A stretch of 42,930 nt of DNA. Origin: an uncultured Chlorobiaceae bacterium. GTDB lineage: Bacteria > Bacteroidota > Chlorobiia > Chlorobiales > Chlorobiaceae. Location: assembly GCA_903994525.1 (NCBI GenBank), contig CAJEXW010000021.1:1-42930 (forward strand), given 5' to 3'. Made by a program: the position numbers and the translations under genes. This document shows positions 8,977 through 17,207 of the stretch, piece after piece (the stretch's first letter is position 1; every line of letters begins with the position of its first letter). The notes beneath the pieces are model-generated. The model had not been told where the DNA came from and did not search any database. It saw only the letters and a program-made list of their open reading frames with translations.

Positions 8977-9216
8977 ATGATCGAAAAAGAAGAGTTACTC
9001 AAAAAAATAAGTGCCATAGAAAAAAGTGAAGCGTCGGTTGTTGGCATCTATTCTAACCACATCCAGAATGTCTTGAGGTATTCTACCCTTGATGAGAAGG
9101 TGCAGATGAGAATTGTCAGGATGTTACAAAAGCTTGATGCCGACATGAATACTCAGAAGGCAATTACAAAAGCGCTTATTGAATCTATAGTCAAAAGCTC
9201 AAAAGATGTTTATTAA
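8977..9216 (+). CDS. Small helical protein paired with NotI-like nuclease
   Basis: A 79-residue acidic/basic helical protein of unknown function. The sequence reads as two amphipathic helices (about residues 3-32 and 38-75), with a layout like half of a ferritin-type bundle (AIEKSEASVVGIYSNHI followed by a second helix containing LQKLDAD), but most metal ligands are not conserved, so a ferritin role is not claimed. Its last 11 bases overlap the start of the nuclease gene at 9206, implying translational coupling. No ribosome-binding site is evident before 8977. It may be a partner or regulator of the nuclease; that is inference from overlap alone. Confidence 0.6.
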   Translation: MIEKEELLKKISAIEKSEASVVGIYSNHIQNVLRYSTLDEKVQMRIVRMLQKLDADMNTQKAITKALIESIVKSSKDVY

Positions 9217-10564
9217 CAAAGATTTGTTGGATTTTTTCGGTTCTATGGCTGAAATAAAAAAACAAAAACGGGATGTTTTTAATGCTCTGGCAGCAGATGT
9301 CGATGATCCGGAGATCAGGGAGACTCTGTTGCAAATCGGGCTGAATCAGCAGCAGCAGATTGATCAGTTAAGTCAAAGCATTGATCTTGTCAATGGCAGG
9401 CCGTCCTTTACGCTTACCCCTCCGGCACCATCGTCGGTTCCCCCTGATCTGTCACTAAGCAGTGAAGTTGAGACTGTTGAGGACAACGAGCTGCCTGTGG
9501 CCCTCGTTTCTCAACCCGATGTTGAGGAGACAAGCATTGAGGCCGATGGCGGCAGGAGCACTGAATCTCTTGAGGAAAGAGCAACATCGACAGACGAGGA
9601 GATTCCGCAGGAGAGTGAGCCAGAGCCTCAGCTCTCTTTGATTCAGCATTCGCAGGGTCTTTCTCTTCAAATAGATCATGGTTACAGCAATACTCTTCAA
9701 CCCACTCCGTCGCAAACTTTTTACAGCATGAACAATTTCAAGCATCCGTTGGCTGAGGTCTTTGGTTTTACAACAACAGACCCCTCTGCAAAGGCACAAC
9801 GGTACCGTTCGCATCGGCAATGTCCTTTTAATAACCGGGTACCCAACTGCACAAAGGGGCATCCGAAAAATCCTCTTGGGGTCTGCTCTCTTCTGCATCA
9901 GGACAAACCTGTCATCACTTGCCCGGTACGTTTTCGCGAAGAGTGGCTGATTACTGATGATGCCGCATCATTCTTTTTTGAAGAGGGCGTTCGCTGGAGC
10001 TCGTTGACCGAGGTTGAACTGAAAGATGCTTACGGGAGATCGGCAGGCGACATTGATGTCGTCTTGATTGCTTATGATCAACATGGAAAAATGGTTGATT
10101 TTGGCGCGATTGAGGTTCAGACGGCCTTTATTTCGGGTGATGCCCGCGATCCATTCGATTTTTATATGAAAGATCCCCTTGGCAACTCTCTTATGGACTG
10201 GTCGGCGCAATCCAACTATCCTCAGCCCGACTATGTTTCCGCTCAAAGGGAGAGTCTTGTTCCTCAACTTATTTTTAAGGGATCAATCCTTCACTCCTGG
10301 CATAAAAAGATGGCTGTGGCCATCAACCGCAGCTATTTTGAGACTCTTCCCAACCTGGTTCCGGTTCAAAAGGAGGAGGCTGAAATTGCCTGGTTTATTT
10401 ATGATCTTGAGCTGGTGGTGAATGGCGAAAAAGAGAGTTATGAGCTGAGAAGAGGTGATGTCGTCTATACAAAATACCAGCAGACACTCTCGGCTTTAAC
10501 CGCTTCGTACCCGGACAACATTGACCATTTCATGAAATTGCTGCCAGAACTTGCTGACAAGTAG
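9206..10564 (+). CDS. NotI-like PD-(D/E)XK endonuclease with N-terminal extension
   Basis: A 452-residue protein whose C-terminal half resembles restriction endonuclease NotI. Four cysteines (C206, C215, C227, C239) in the order CPF...NC...GVC...CPVRF match NotI's iron-binding Cys4 site, including the flanking PF and GVC. The putative catalytic core follows: GDID (D282, D284) and IEVQ (E303, Q305), the E-x-Q variant of PD-(D/E)XK that NotI also has. Residues 1-60 are helical, and 65-175 form a Pro/Ser/Glu-rich linker absent from NotI. The start overlaps the upstream 79-residue gene by 11 bases. No DNA methyltransferase lies nearby, so this is not an ordinary restriction-modification unit as seen here. 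Alternatives are an orphan nuclease, a modification-dependent enzyme or a repair protein. Homology is judged by eye from motif order and spacing. Confidence 0.8.
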   Translation: MFINKDLLDFFGSMAEIKKQKRDVFNALAADVDDPEIRETLLQIGLNQQQQIDQLSQSIDLVNGRPSFTLTPPAPSSVPPDLSLSSEVETVEDNELPVALVSQPDVEETSIEADGGRSTESLEERATSTDEEIPQESEPEPQLSLIQHSQGLSLQIDHGYSNTLQPTPSQTFYSMNNFKHPLAEVFGFTTTDPSAKAQRYRSHRQCPFNNRVPNCTKGHPKNPLGVCSLLHQDKPVITCPVRFREEWLITDDAASFFFEEGVRWSSLTEVELKDAYGRSAGDIDVVLIAYDQHGKMVDFGAIEVQTAFISGDARDPFDFYMKDPLGNSLMDWSAQSNYPQPDYVSAQRESLVPQLIFKGSILHSWHKKMAVAINRSYFETLPNLVPVQKEEAEIAWFIYDLELVVNGEKESYELRRGDVVYTKYQQTLSALTASYPDNIDHFMKLLPELADK

Positions 10565-10573
10565 ATACTGTTG

Positions 10574-10596
10574 ATGAGGAGAAACACTCTCCTCAT
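10574..10596 (+). other. Small inverted repeat after the nuclease gene
   Basis: An 8-bp perfect stem (ATGAGGAG at 10574-10581, CTCCTCAT at 10589-10596) with a 7-base loop starts 10 bases after the stop codon. It has no T run and lies just upstream of a stronger terminator. Confidence 0.5.
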
Positions 10597-10607
10597 GGCC
10601 GTTGGTG

Positions 10608-10659
10608 AAATCCCGCAATAACTTTTCTCAAAGAGAGAGAGTGTTATTGCGGGATTTTT
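10608..10659 (+). terminator. Rho-independent terminator after the NotI-like gene
   Basis: A perfect 15-bp stem (AAATCCCGCAATAAC at 10608-10622 with 10643-10657) encloses a 20-base loop and runs into TTTTT. It separates the nuclease transcript from the nif promoter region. Confidence 0.85.
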
Positions 10660-10765
10660 CTGTTTGTGAGCTTTTTATGTTGGAGCCTTCCGTATCCTGC
10701 CGGTTACCGCACACGGTGCTTGAATGTGTTCATGGAAAAAAAGAGGCCTCCCTTCTCTCAGCAAT

Positions 10766-10809
10766 ACTACAAGAATGTACTCTTTGTGATAATCCCACAA
10801 ATTTGTAGT
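10766..10809. promoter_or_regulatory. Nested dyad upstream of nifH
   Basis: An outer pair ACTACAA (10766-10772) / TTGTAGT (10803-10809) brackets, asymmetrically, an inner dyad TTTGTG (10783-10788) / CACAAA (10796-10801). The inner element contains TGT-N9-ACA, one base short of the classical NifA site TGT-N10-ACA. It lies about 155 bases upstream of the -24 element, a plausible distance for an enhancer-type activator site. Function is inferred. Confidence 0.4.
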
Positions 10810-10871
10810 CAATAGACTCTTTTCCATTCAGGAGTGCCTCTCCTCCGCCCTGCCCTGCTGAAACTCAACCG

Positions 10872-10893
10872 TTACACAAAACAGCTTGTGTAA
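10872..10893. promoter_or_regulatory. Palindromic operator-like site upstream of nifH
   Basis: TTACACAA (10872-10879) and TTGTGTAA (10886-10893) form a perfect 8-bp dyad with a 6-base spacer. The centre is about 72 bases upstream of the -24 element. It resembles a dimeric regulator site rather than a classical NifA site, because the half-sites point the other way (ACA...TGT). No matching copy was noticed elsewhere in the window. Confidence 0.5.
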
Positions 10894-10953
10894 TAGGGGG
10901 TTAGCGCTTCTCTCCTTTTAATTTGAGCCTGTATCACCGATAGCATGGTACTT

Positions 10954-10969
10954 TGGCACGCGTTTTGCT
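10954..10969 (+). promoter_or_regulatory. Sigma-54 (-24/-12) promoter of the nif operon
   Basis: TGGCACG at 10954-10960 and TTGCT at 10965-10969 place GG and GC exactly 10 bases apart, matching the sigma-54 consensus TGGCACG-N4-TTGC[A/T]. Transcription would start near 10980, about 75 bases before nifH. A sigma-54 activator of the NifA type is encoded at 20312-21934, which fits. Confidence 0.93.
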
Positions 10970-11044
10970 AAATATTTCCATAACTATTCAAGCAAATAAC
11001 GAAATAATGTTGGATAGTTAAGGCAAAGGGATTGATTAACCTAA

Positions 11045-11881
<837 letters not shown>

Positions 11882-11899
11882 AAAAAGGAGTACAGAGAG

Positions 11900-12253
11900 A
11901 TGTTAATGATCAGAACAATTGTCAGACCAGAAAAGGTGTACGATGTCATGCAGGGACTCCTTGAAGCGGGTTTTCCGGCAGTAACGAAAATATCGGTTGT
12001 CGGACGCGGCAAGCAGCGTGGTTTGCAGGTTGCCGATGTGGTGTATGATGAAATCCCTAAAGAGATGCTTATTACCGTTGTACCCGACATCGACAAAGAT
12101 TTCGTCATCAGGGCAATTATTGAGAATGCGAAGTCTGGATCCGACGGCAAATTCGGTGATGGCAAAATCTTTGTTTCAGCAGTCGAGGAGATCTATACCA
12201 TAAGTACTGGAGAGAGGGAAACCGACCCGCTCCTTCCGGCAAAGGAGGCATAA
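11900..12253 (+). CDS. nifI1: PII-like nitrogenase regulator NifI1
   Basis: A 117-residue GlnB-family protein (MIRTIVRPEKVYDVMQGLLEAGF opening is typical, quoted in two parts: MIRTIVRPEKV and YDVMQGLLEAGF). NifI1 and NifI2 form a complex that binds the MoFe protein and inhibits it when fixed nitrogen is sufficient; 2-oxoglutarate and ATP relieve this. The usual position between nifH and nifD is kept. The GGAG at 11887-11890 is 9 bases before the ATG. The GDGKIF phosphate-binding motif is present near residues 85-95. The T-loop lacks the GlnB uridylylated Tyr context, as expected for NifI. Confidence 0.95.
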   Translation: MLMIRTIVRPEKVYDVMQGLLEAGFPAVTKISVVGRGKQRGLQVADVVYDEIPKEMLITVVPDIDKDFVIRAIIENAKSGSDGKFGDGKIFVSAVEEIYTISTGERETDPLLPAKEA

Positions 12254-12631
12254 ATGAAAGAGCTTATTGCAGTTATACGGATGAATAAGGTCAATGCCAC
12301 GAAGAAGGCGCTGATAGACGCAGGAATACCGGCATTCACCGCAACTGGTCGGGTCATGGGACGGGGAGTTGGACAGGTGCATTCAGATATCCTGAGAGGT
12401 GCCGAAGCTGGCCATCCCGAAGCCATTGCCCAGCTCGGAGGTCCTCCAAGGCTGGTGGCAAAGAGAATTCTGACGGTTGTTGTGCCGGATGAGCTGTGTA
12501 AAACAGCCATTGACACCATTATAGCAACAAATCAGACCGGTAACCATGGTGATGGCAAGATTTTTGTAACACCGATTATCGAGACGGTCAGGGTGAGAAC
12601 AGGCGAAACCGGAGATGTGGCGCTGGGCTAA
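12254..12631 (+). CDS. nifI2: PII-like nitrogenase regulator NifI2
   Basis: A 125-residue GlnB-family protein and partner of NifI1. It begins MKELIAVIRMNKVNATKKAL and has GRGVGQ in the T-loop region and GDGKIFV near the C-terminal part, as in NifI2. It abuts nifI1 directly (the stop ends at 12253 and the ATG is at 12254), with the GGAGG at 12244-12248 inside the end of nifI1 as ribosome-binding site. Together with NifI1 it gives post-translational, ammonium-responsive control of nitrogenase. Confidence 0.95.
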   Translation: MKELIAVIRMNKVNATKKALIDAGIPAFTATGRVMGRGVGQVHSDILRGAEAGHPEAIAQLGGPPRLVAKRILTVVVPDELCKTAIDTIIATNQTGNHGDGKIFVTPIIETVRVRTGETGDVALG

Positions 12632-12668
12632 CGAACAATATTTAACAGGTGTAAACGGAGAGATTTTA

Positions 12669-14303
12669 ATGGAGGCGAACAGAATTATTCCAGATCCATC
12701 CAAAGTCAGGGAGGAGCTGATACAGAAATACCCTGCCAAGGTGGCAAAAAAACGGTCGAAATCGATTGTCATCAACGATCCCGACACCATTCCCGAGGTG
12801 CAGGCCAACGTCCGTACAGTACCGGGAATCATAACACAGCGCGGATGCTCTTATGCCGGATGTAAAGGTGTGGTGCTTGGGCCTACCCGTGATATCGTCA
12901 ACATCGTTCATGGCCCTATCGGATGCAGCTTCTATGCCTGGTTGACCCGACGTAACCAGACAAGAACTGAGTCGCTCATGGACGAAAACTACATTCCATA
13001 CTGTTTTTCGACCGACATGCAGGAGGAGAACATTGTGTTTGGTGGTGAGAAGAAGCTTAAACAGGCAATACAGGAGGCGTATGACCTCTTTCACCCAAAG
13101 TCGATCGCTGTTTTTTCGACCTGCCCGGTCGGTCTTATCGGAGATGACGTTCATGCGGCATCGCGAGAGATGAAAGAGAAGTTTGGAGACTGTAATGTTT
13201 TTGGCTTCAGTTGCGAAGGGTACAGGGGTGTCAGTCAGTCGGCTGGCCACCACATTGCCAACAACGGTGTCTTCAAGCACATGGTTGGCCGCAACAACAC
13301 ACCGAGCGAGGGGAAGTTCAAGTTGAACCTGCTGGGCGAATACAATATCGGTGGTGATGCTTTTGAGATTGAACGCATTTTTGAAAAGGTGGGCATCACG
13401 CTGGTCTCCTCTTTCAGCGGTAACTCAACAGTCAGTCAGATTGAGAATGCCCATACTGCCGATCTCAACGTGATTCTCTGTCACCGCTCTATTAACTACA
13501 TGGGCGATATGATGGAGACGAAGTATGGTATTCCGTGGATGAAGGTGAACTTTGTCGGGGCTGAATCGACCGCCAAGTCGTTGCGGAAGATTGCAGAGTA
13601 CTTTGGCGATGAGGAGCTCAAGGCAAAGGTTGATGCGGTTATTGCCGAGGAGGCACCGAAGGTTAAGGCGGTCATTGAGGAGATTTTGCCAAGGACAACG
13701 GGAAAAACAGCGATGCTTTTTGTGGGTGGCTCACGAGCACACCACTACCAGGATCTTTTTAATGAGCTTGGTATGACCACCGTTGCCGCAGGATACGAGT
13801 TTGCACACCGCGACGACTACGAAGGACGTCACGTGTTACCAGGCATCAAGGTGGATGCGGACAGCAAAAACATTGAGGAGCTGAAAATTGTCCCGGATCC
13901 GGAACTCTATAACCCGAGAAAATCCGATGCTGAACTTGAGGAGCTCAGGGAGAAGGGGCTGGAGATCAACGGATACGAGGGTATGATGAAGCAGATGACC
14001 AAAAAGTCGCTGGTTGTTGACGACCTCAGCCATTATGAGTCTGAAAAACTGATTGAAATCTACAAACCCGATATTTTCTGCGCAGGTATCAAGGAGAAGT
14101 ATGTGGTTCAGAAGATGGGCATTCCGCTGAAACAGCTTCACAGCTACGACTATGGCGGACCTTACACAGGTTTTGAGGGTGCCATCAATTTCTACAGGGA
14201 TATTGATCGAATGGTCAACAATCCTGTCTGGAAGATGATCAAGGCACCATGGGAAAAGGCCGGAAACGGCAAAGGACTTTCAGCCAGTTACGTGACACAG
14301 TAA
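12669..14303 (+). CDS. nifD: Nitrogenase MoFe protein alpha subunit
   Basis: NifD binds FeMo-cofactor and shares the P-cluster with NifK. From the chosen start (ATG 12669, preceded by CGGAGAG) it has 544 residues. P-cluster ligands are C60 or C65, C86 (GPIGC) and C152 (STCPVGL); the cofactor ligands are C271 (LCHRS) and H491 (LHSYDYGGP). SAGHH near 191-195 supplies the catalytic-site His. An open frame extends upstream to 12615 inside nifI2, but it lacks a ribosome-binding site and typical NifD residues. An insertion of about 50 residues (roughly 395-450) relative to proteobacterial NifD is characteristic of anaerobe-type alpha subunits. Confidence 0.97.
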   Translation: MEANRIIPDPSKVREELIQKYPAKVAKKRSKSIVINDPDTIPEVQANVRTVPGIITQRGCSYAGCKGVVLGPTRDIVNIVHGPIGCSFYAWLTRRNQTRTESLMDENYIPYCFSTDMQEENIVFGGEKKLKQAIQEAYDLFHPKSIAVFSTCPVGLIGDDVHAASREMKEKFGDCNVFGFSCEGYRGVSQSAGHHIANNGVFKHMVGRNNTPSEGKFKLNLLGEYNIGGDAFEIERIFEKVGITLVSSFSGNSTVSQIENAHTADLNVILCHRSINYMGDMMETKYGIPWMKVNFVGAESTAKSLRKIAEYFGDEELKAKVDAVIAEEAPKVKAVIEEILPRTTGKTAMLFVGGSRAHHYQDLFNELGMTTVAAGYEFAHRDDYEGRHVLPGIKVDADSKNIEELKIVPDPELYNPRKSDAELEELREKGLEINGYEGMMKQMTKKSLVVDDLSHYESEKLIEIYKPDIFCAGIKEKYVVQKMGIPLKQLHSYDYGGPYTGFEGAINFYRDIDRMVNNPVWKMIKAPWEKAGNGKGLSASYVTQ

Positions 14304-14332
14304 TGAACATGGAAAACGGAGATTATTGAATT

Positions 14333-15715
14333 ATGCTATTACGACACACATCAAAAGAGGTTAAAGTGCGCGAAGGGCTGACGATCAACCCGGCAAAGAC
14401 CTGCCAGCCGATCGGTGCCATGTATGCCGCACTTGGTATTCATGGCTGTCTGCCTCACAGCCACGGCTCGCAGGGGTGCTGCTCCTATCACCGGAGCACC
14501 CTGACGCGCCACTACAAAGAGCCGGTTATGGCGGCGACAAGTTCTTTTACCGAAGGAGCCTCGGTCTTTGGAGGCCAGGCCAACCTGCTGTCGGCCATTG
14601 ACACGATCTTTGCGGTCTATGATCCGGATATCATTGCGGTACACTCAACCTGCCTCAGTGAAACGATTGGTGATGACTTGCAGCAGATCAGCAAAAAAGC
14701 AAAAGATGACGGTAAAATTCCTGAGGGCAAGTATGTCATTTATGCCAGCACGCCGAGTTTTGTAGGTTCACACGTCACCGGCTATGCCAATATGGTAACG
14801 GGTATTGCGACACAATTCGGAGTGTCTACCGGTGTGAAAAAGAGTCAGCACAACATTATCGCCGGATGGATGGAGCCTTCGGACATGCGTGAAATCAAAC
14901 GCATTGCCCAGGTTCTGGGTGTCAACATTGTGCTTTTTCCTGACACTTCGGATGTGCTTGATGCGCCGCAGAGCGGCAAGCATCTCTTTTATCCGAAAGG
15001 CGGCACAACCATTGCTGAGCTGAAAAGCATCGGCGACAGCCTCTCGACCCTGGCACTAGGCAGCATCAGTGCTGAACCTGCGGCCATAGCGCTGGAGAAG
15101 AAGTGCAAAGTGCCATTTGAAACGGTTGACATGCCCATTGGCCTCTCGGCAACCGACCGCTTTATTATGGTGCTCAGCCAGAGAGCAGGTGTCAAGGTTC
15201 CTGATGAAGTGACGGCCGAAAGGGGACGACTGGTTGATGTGATGTGCGACATGGAGCAGTATCTGCACGGTAAGAGGGTCGCGCTGTTCGGCGATCCCGA
15301 TCAGCTTCTTCCCCTCACCGAGTTCCTGCTTGACCTGAATATGAAGCCGGTGCATATTGTCAGTGGCACACCCGGCCAGCAGTTTGACAAGCAGATGCGT
15401 CTTTTGCTGAATGAGAGGTCGCCCGAAACAAACTTCCGGAATGGCACTGGCGCCGACATGTTCCTGTTGCATCAGTGGATGAAAAATGAGCCGGTTGATC
15501 TGCTGATTGGCAACACCTACGGCAAGTATATGGCCCGTGACGAAGATGTGCCTTTTATCAGGTTTGGATTCCCGATTCTTGACAGAATTGGCCACAGTTA
15601 CTTCCCGAATGTCGGGTACAGTGGTGGCTTGAGACTGGTGGAGAAGATTCTCGGCGTTTTGATGGATCGTCAGGATCGTGACGCGCTTGAGGAGAAGTTT
15701 GAGCTGGTGATGTAA
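14333..15715 (+). CDS. nifK: Nitrogenase MoFe protein beta subunit
   Basis: NifK pairs with NifD and holds half of the P-cluster. The 460-residue protein has the three ligands C24 (KTCQPIGA), C49/C50 (GSQGCCSY) and C107 (HSTCLSE), and the STPSFVGSHVTGY stretch that contains the P-cluster-proximal serine. It is shorter than the proteobacterial protein because it lacks the N-terminal extension that wraps around NifD, as is usual in green sulfur bacteria and clostridia. It starts 29 bases after nifD with an ACGGAG-type ribosome-binding site. Confidence 0.97.
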   Translation: MLLRHTSKEVKVREGLTINPAKTCQPIGAMYAALGIHGCLPHSHGSQGCCSYHRSTLTRHYKEPVMAATSSFTEGASVFGGQANLLSAIDTIFAVYDPDIIAVHSTCLSETIGDDLQQISKKAKDDGKIPEGKYVIYASTPSFVGSHVTGYANMVTGIATQFGVSTGVKKSQHNIIAGWMEPSDMREIKRIAQVLGVNIVLFPDTSDVLDAPQSGKHLFYPKGGTTIAELKSIGDSLSTLALGSISAEPAAIALEKKCKVPFETVDMPIGLSATDRFIMVLSQRAGVKVPDEVTAERGRLVDVMCDMEQYLHGKRVALFGDPDQLLPLTEFLLDLNMKPVHIVSGTPGQQFDKQMRLLLNERSPETNFRNGTGADMFLLHQWMKNEPVDLLIGNTYGKYMARDEDVPFIRFGFPILDRIGHSYFPNVGYSGGLRLVEKILGVLMDRQDRDALEEKFELVM

Positions 15716-15731
15716 GGAAAAGAGGCCAACA

Positions 15732-15767
15732 CTGCGGGGAGGGTGCAACGGGTAGCCCGCCCCGCAG
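15732..15767 (+). other. GC-rich hairpin between nifK and nifE
   Basis: CTGCGGGG (15732-15739) pairs with CCCCGCAG (15760-15767); an inner stem CGGG/CCCG lies at 15749-15759. There is no T run, so it is more likely a partial terminator or an mRNA-processing/stability element that could set nifHDK above nifENB. A weaker TCCGG/CCGGA stem follows near 15776. Confidence 0.5.
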
Positions 15768-15839
15768 AATGGTATCCGGTTCAGAATCCGGAGAGTATAG
15801 GGAAGGAAGAACCGAAACAAACTTATTTATTGAAGGGGT

Positions 15840-17207
15840 ATGGCTATGGAGCATCTTGGTATTCTTGAGGGAAGGCAGAAACAGATTCTGGAGAAGAGGA
15901 GTGGTATGACACAGGCTGATATTGCTTGTGACACCTCAAGTCTTTCAGGATCGGTGAGCCAGCGTGCCTGCGTCTTCTGCGGATCCAGAGTGGTGCTCTA
16001 TCCGGTGGCTGATGCCATTCATCTGGTTCATGGGCCTATCGGATGCGCTGCATACACCTGGGATATTCGCGGCGCGGTCTCTTCGGGCCCCGAGCTGCAC
16101 CGCCTGAGCTTTTCGACTGATCTTCAGGAGATGGATGTCATCTACGGCGGTGAAAAAAAGCTTTATACATCGCTGATTGAGTTAATAGAGCAGTACAAAC
16201 CAAAAGCGGCCTTTATCTATTCAACCTGCATTGTGGGCCTTATCGGTGACGATATTGAGGCCGTCTGCAGAAAAGTGGCTCGTGAAACAGGGATTCCGGT
16301 GCTTCCAGTGCACTCTGAAGGTTTCAAGGGAACCAAAAAAGATGGCTATAAAGCCGCCTGTCATGCACTGATGCAGTTGATAGGCACTGGCTCAACTGAG
16401 GATATAAGCAAATACAGCATCAACATTCTGGGCGAATTTAACCTTGCCGGTGAAGCGTGGATTATCAGGCAATACTACGAAAAGATGGGGATTGAAGTGG
16501 TCTCCACTCTGACGGGGGACGGACGTATTGATGCCGTGCGGCGTGCCCATGGTGCCTCTCTCAATGTGGTACAGTGCTCGGGATCCATGACCTGGCTGGC
16601 CAAAGAGATGGAGGAGAAGTATGGCATTCCCTTTATTCGTGTCTCCTATTTCGGCATTGAGGATATGTCGAAATCGCTCTATGATGTGGCTTTGAAGTTT
16701 CCGGAGCGACCAGACATTATGGAGGCGGCAAAGCAGATTGTCAGTGAAGAGGTAAAAACTCTTTACCCCTCTCTGCAAAAGTTCAAAAAAGCGTTGACCG
16801 GCAAAAAGGCTGCCATCTATGTTGGCGGTGCCTTCAAGACCTTTTCGCTCATTAAGGCGCTCCGTTCTATCGGCATGTCAGTGGTGCTTGCCGGCTCCCA
16901 GACCGGCAACAAGGATGACTATGCCAGGCTTAGGGAAATGTGCGATGAAGGGACGGTGATTGTTGACGATTCAAATCCGGTGGAACTCTCAAAATTTATT
17001 CTTGAGAAGGGGGCCGATCTGCTTATAGGCGGGGTCAAAGAGCGACCGATTGCCTTCAAGCTTGGCATAGGTTTCTGCGATCATAACCATGAGCGAAAAA
17101 TCCCGCTTGCCGGCTTTGTGGGCATGTACAATTTTGCACTGGAGGTCTATCAGTCGGTGATGAGTCCGGTCTGGCAGTTCGCTCCAAGAAAAGGAGGATT
17201 ACAATGA
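15840..17207 (+). CDS. nifE: FeMo-cofactor scaffold protein NifE
   Basis: NifE with NifN forms the scaffold on which the NifB cofactor is converted to FeMo-cofactor. The 455-residue protein is homologous to NifD: CVFCGSR near residue 44, HGPIGCAAY near 63-71 and STCIVGLIGDD near 127. The NifD cofactor His region is changed, as expected. ATG 15840 sits only one base from the GAAGGGG run; ATG 15846 (MEHLGIL) has better spacing and may be the real start. The gene overlaps nifN by four bases (ATGA at 17204-17207). Confidence 0.95.
   Translation: MAMEHLGILEGRQKQILEKRSGMTQADIACDTSSLSGSVSQRACVFCGSRVVLYPVADAIHLVHGPIGCAAYTWDIRGAVSSGPELHRLSFSTDLQEMDVIYGGEKKLYTSLIELIEQYKPKAAFIYSTCIVGLIGDDIEAVCRKVARETGIPVLPVHSEGFKGTKKDGYKAACHALMQLIGTGSTEDISKYSINILGEFNLAGEAWIIRQYYEKMGIEVVSTLTGDGRIDAVRRAHGASLNVVQCSGSMTWLAKEMEEKYGIPFIRVSYFGIEDMSKSLYDVALKFPERPDIMEAAKQIVSEEVKTLYPSLQKFKKALTGKKAAIYVGGAFKTFSLIKALRSIGMSVVLAGSQTGNKDDYARLREMCDEGTVIVDDSNPVELSKFILEKGADLLIGGVKERPIAFKLGIGFCDHNHERKIPLAGFVGMYNFALEVYQSVMSPVWQFAPRKGGLQ

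Larger units (their letters stand above)
10660..10953 (+). other. Non-coding region upstream of the nif promoter
   Basis: I see no convincing gene in this stretch. It holds two dyad-symmetric elements (10766-10809 and 10872-10893, described separately) and is otherwise unremarkable. A 68-codon open frame starting at 10602 runs through the terminator hairpin and lacks protein-like character. Confidence 0.6.

Noticed and set aside
10602..10808. 68-codon open frame between the nuclease gene and nifH
   Set aside because: It runs through the terminator hairpin and into the dyad at 10766-10809, has no ribosome-binding site and no protein-like composition.
12615..12668. Upstream extension of nifD by 18 codons
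   Set aside because: It overlaps nifI2 and lacks a ribosome-binding site; ATG 12669 has CGGAGAG in front and gives the usual NifD N-terminus.
15056..15820. 254-codon open frame on the minus strand
   Set aside because: It is antisense to nifK and has no start signal or recognisable domain.
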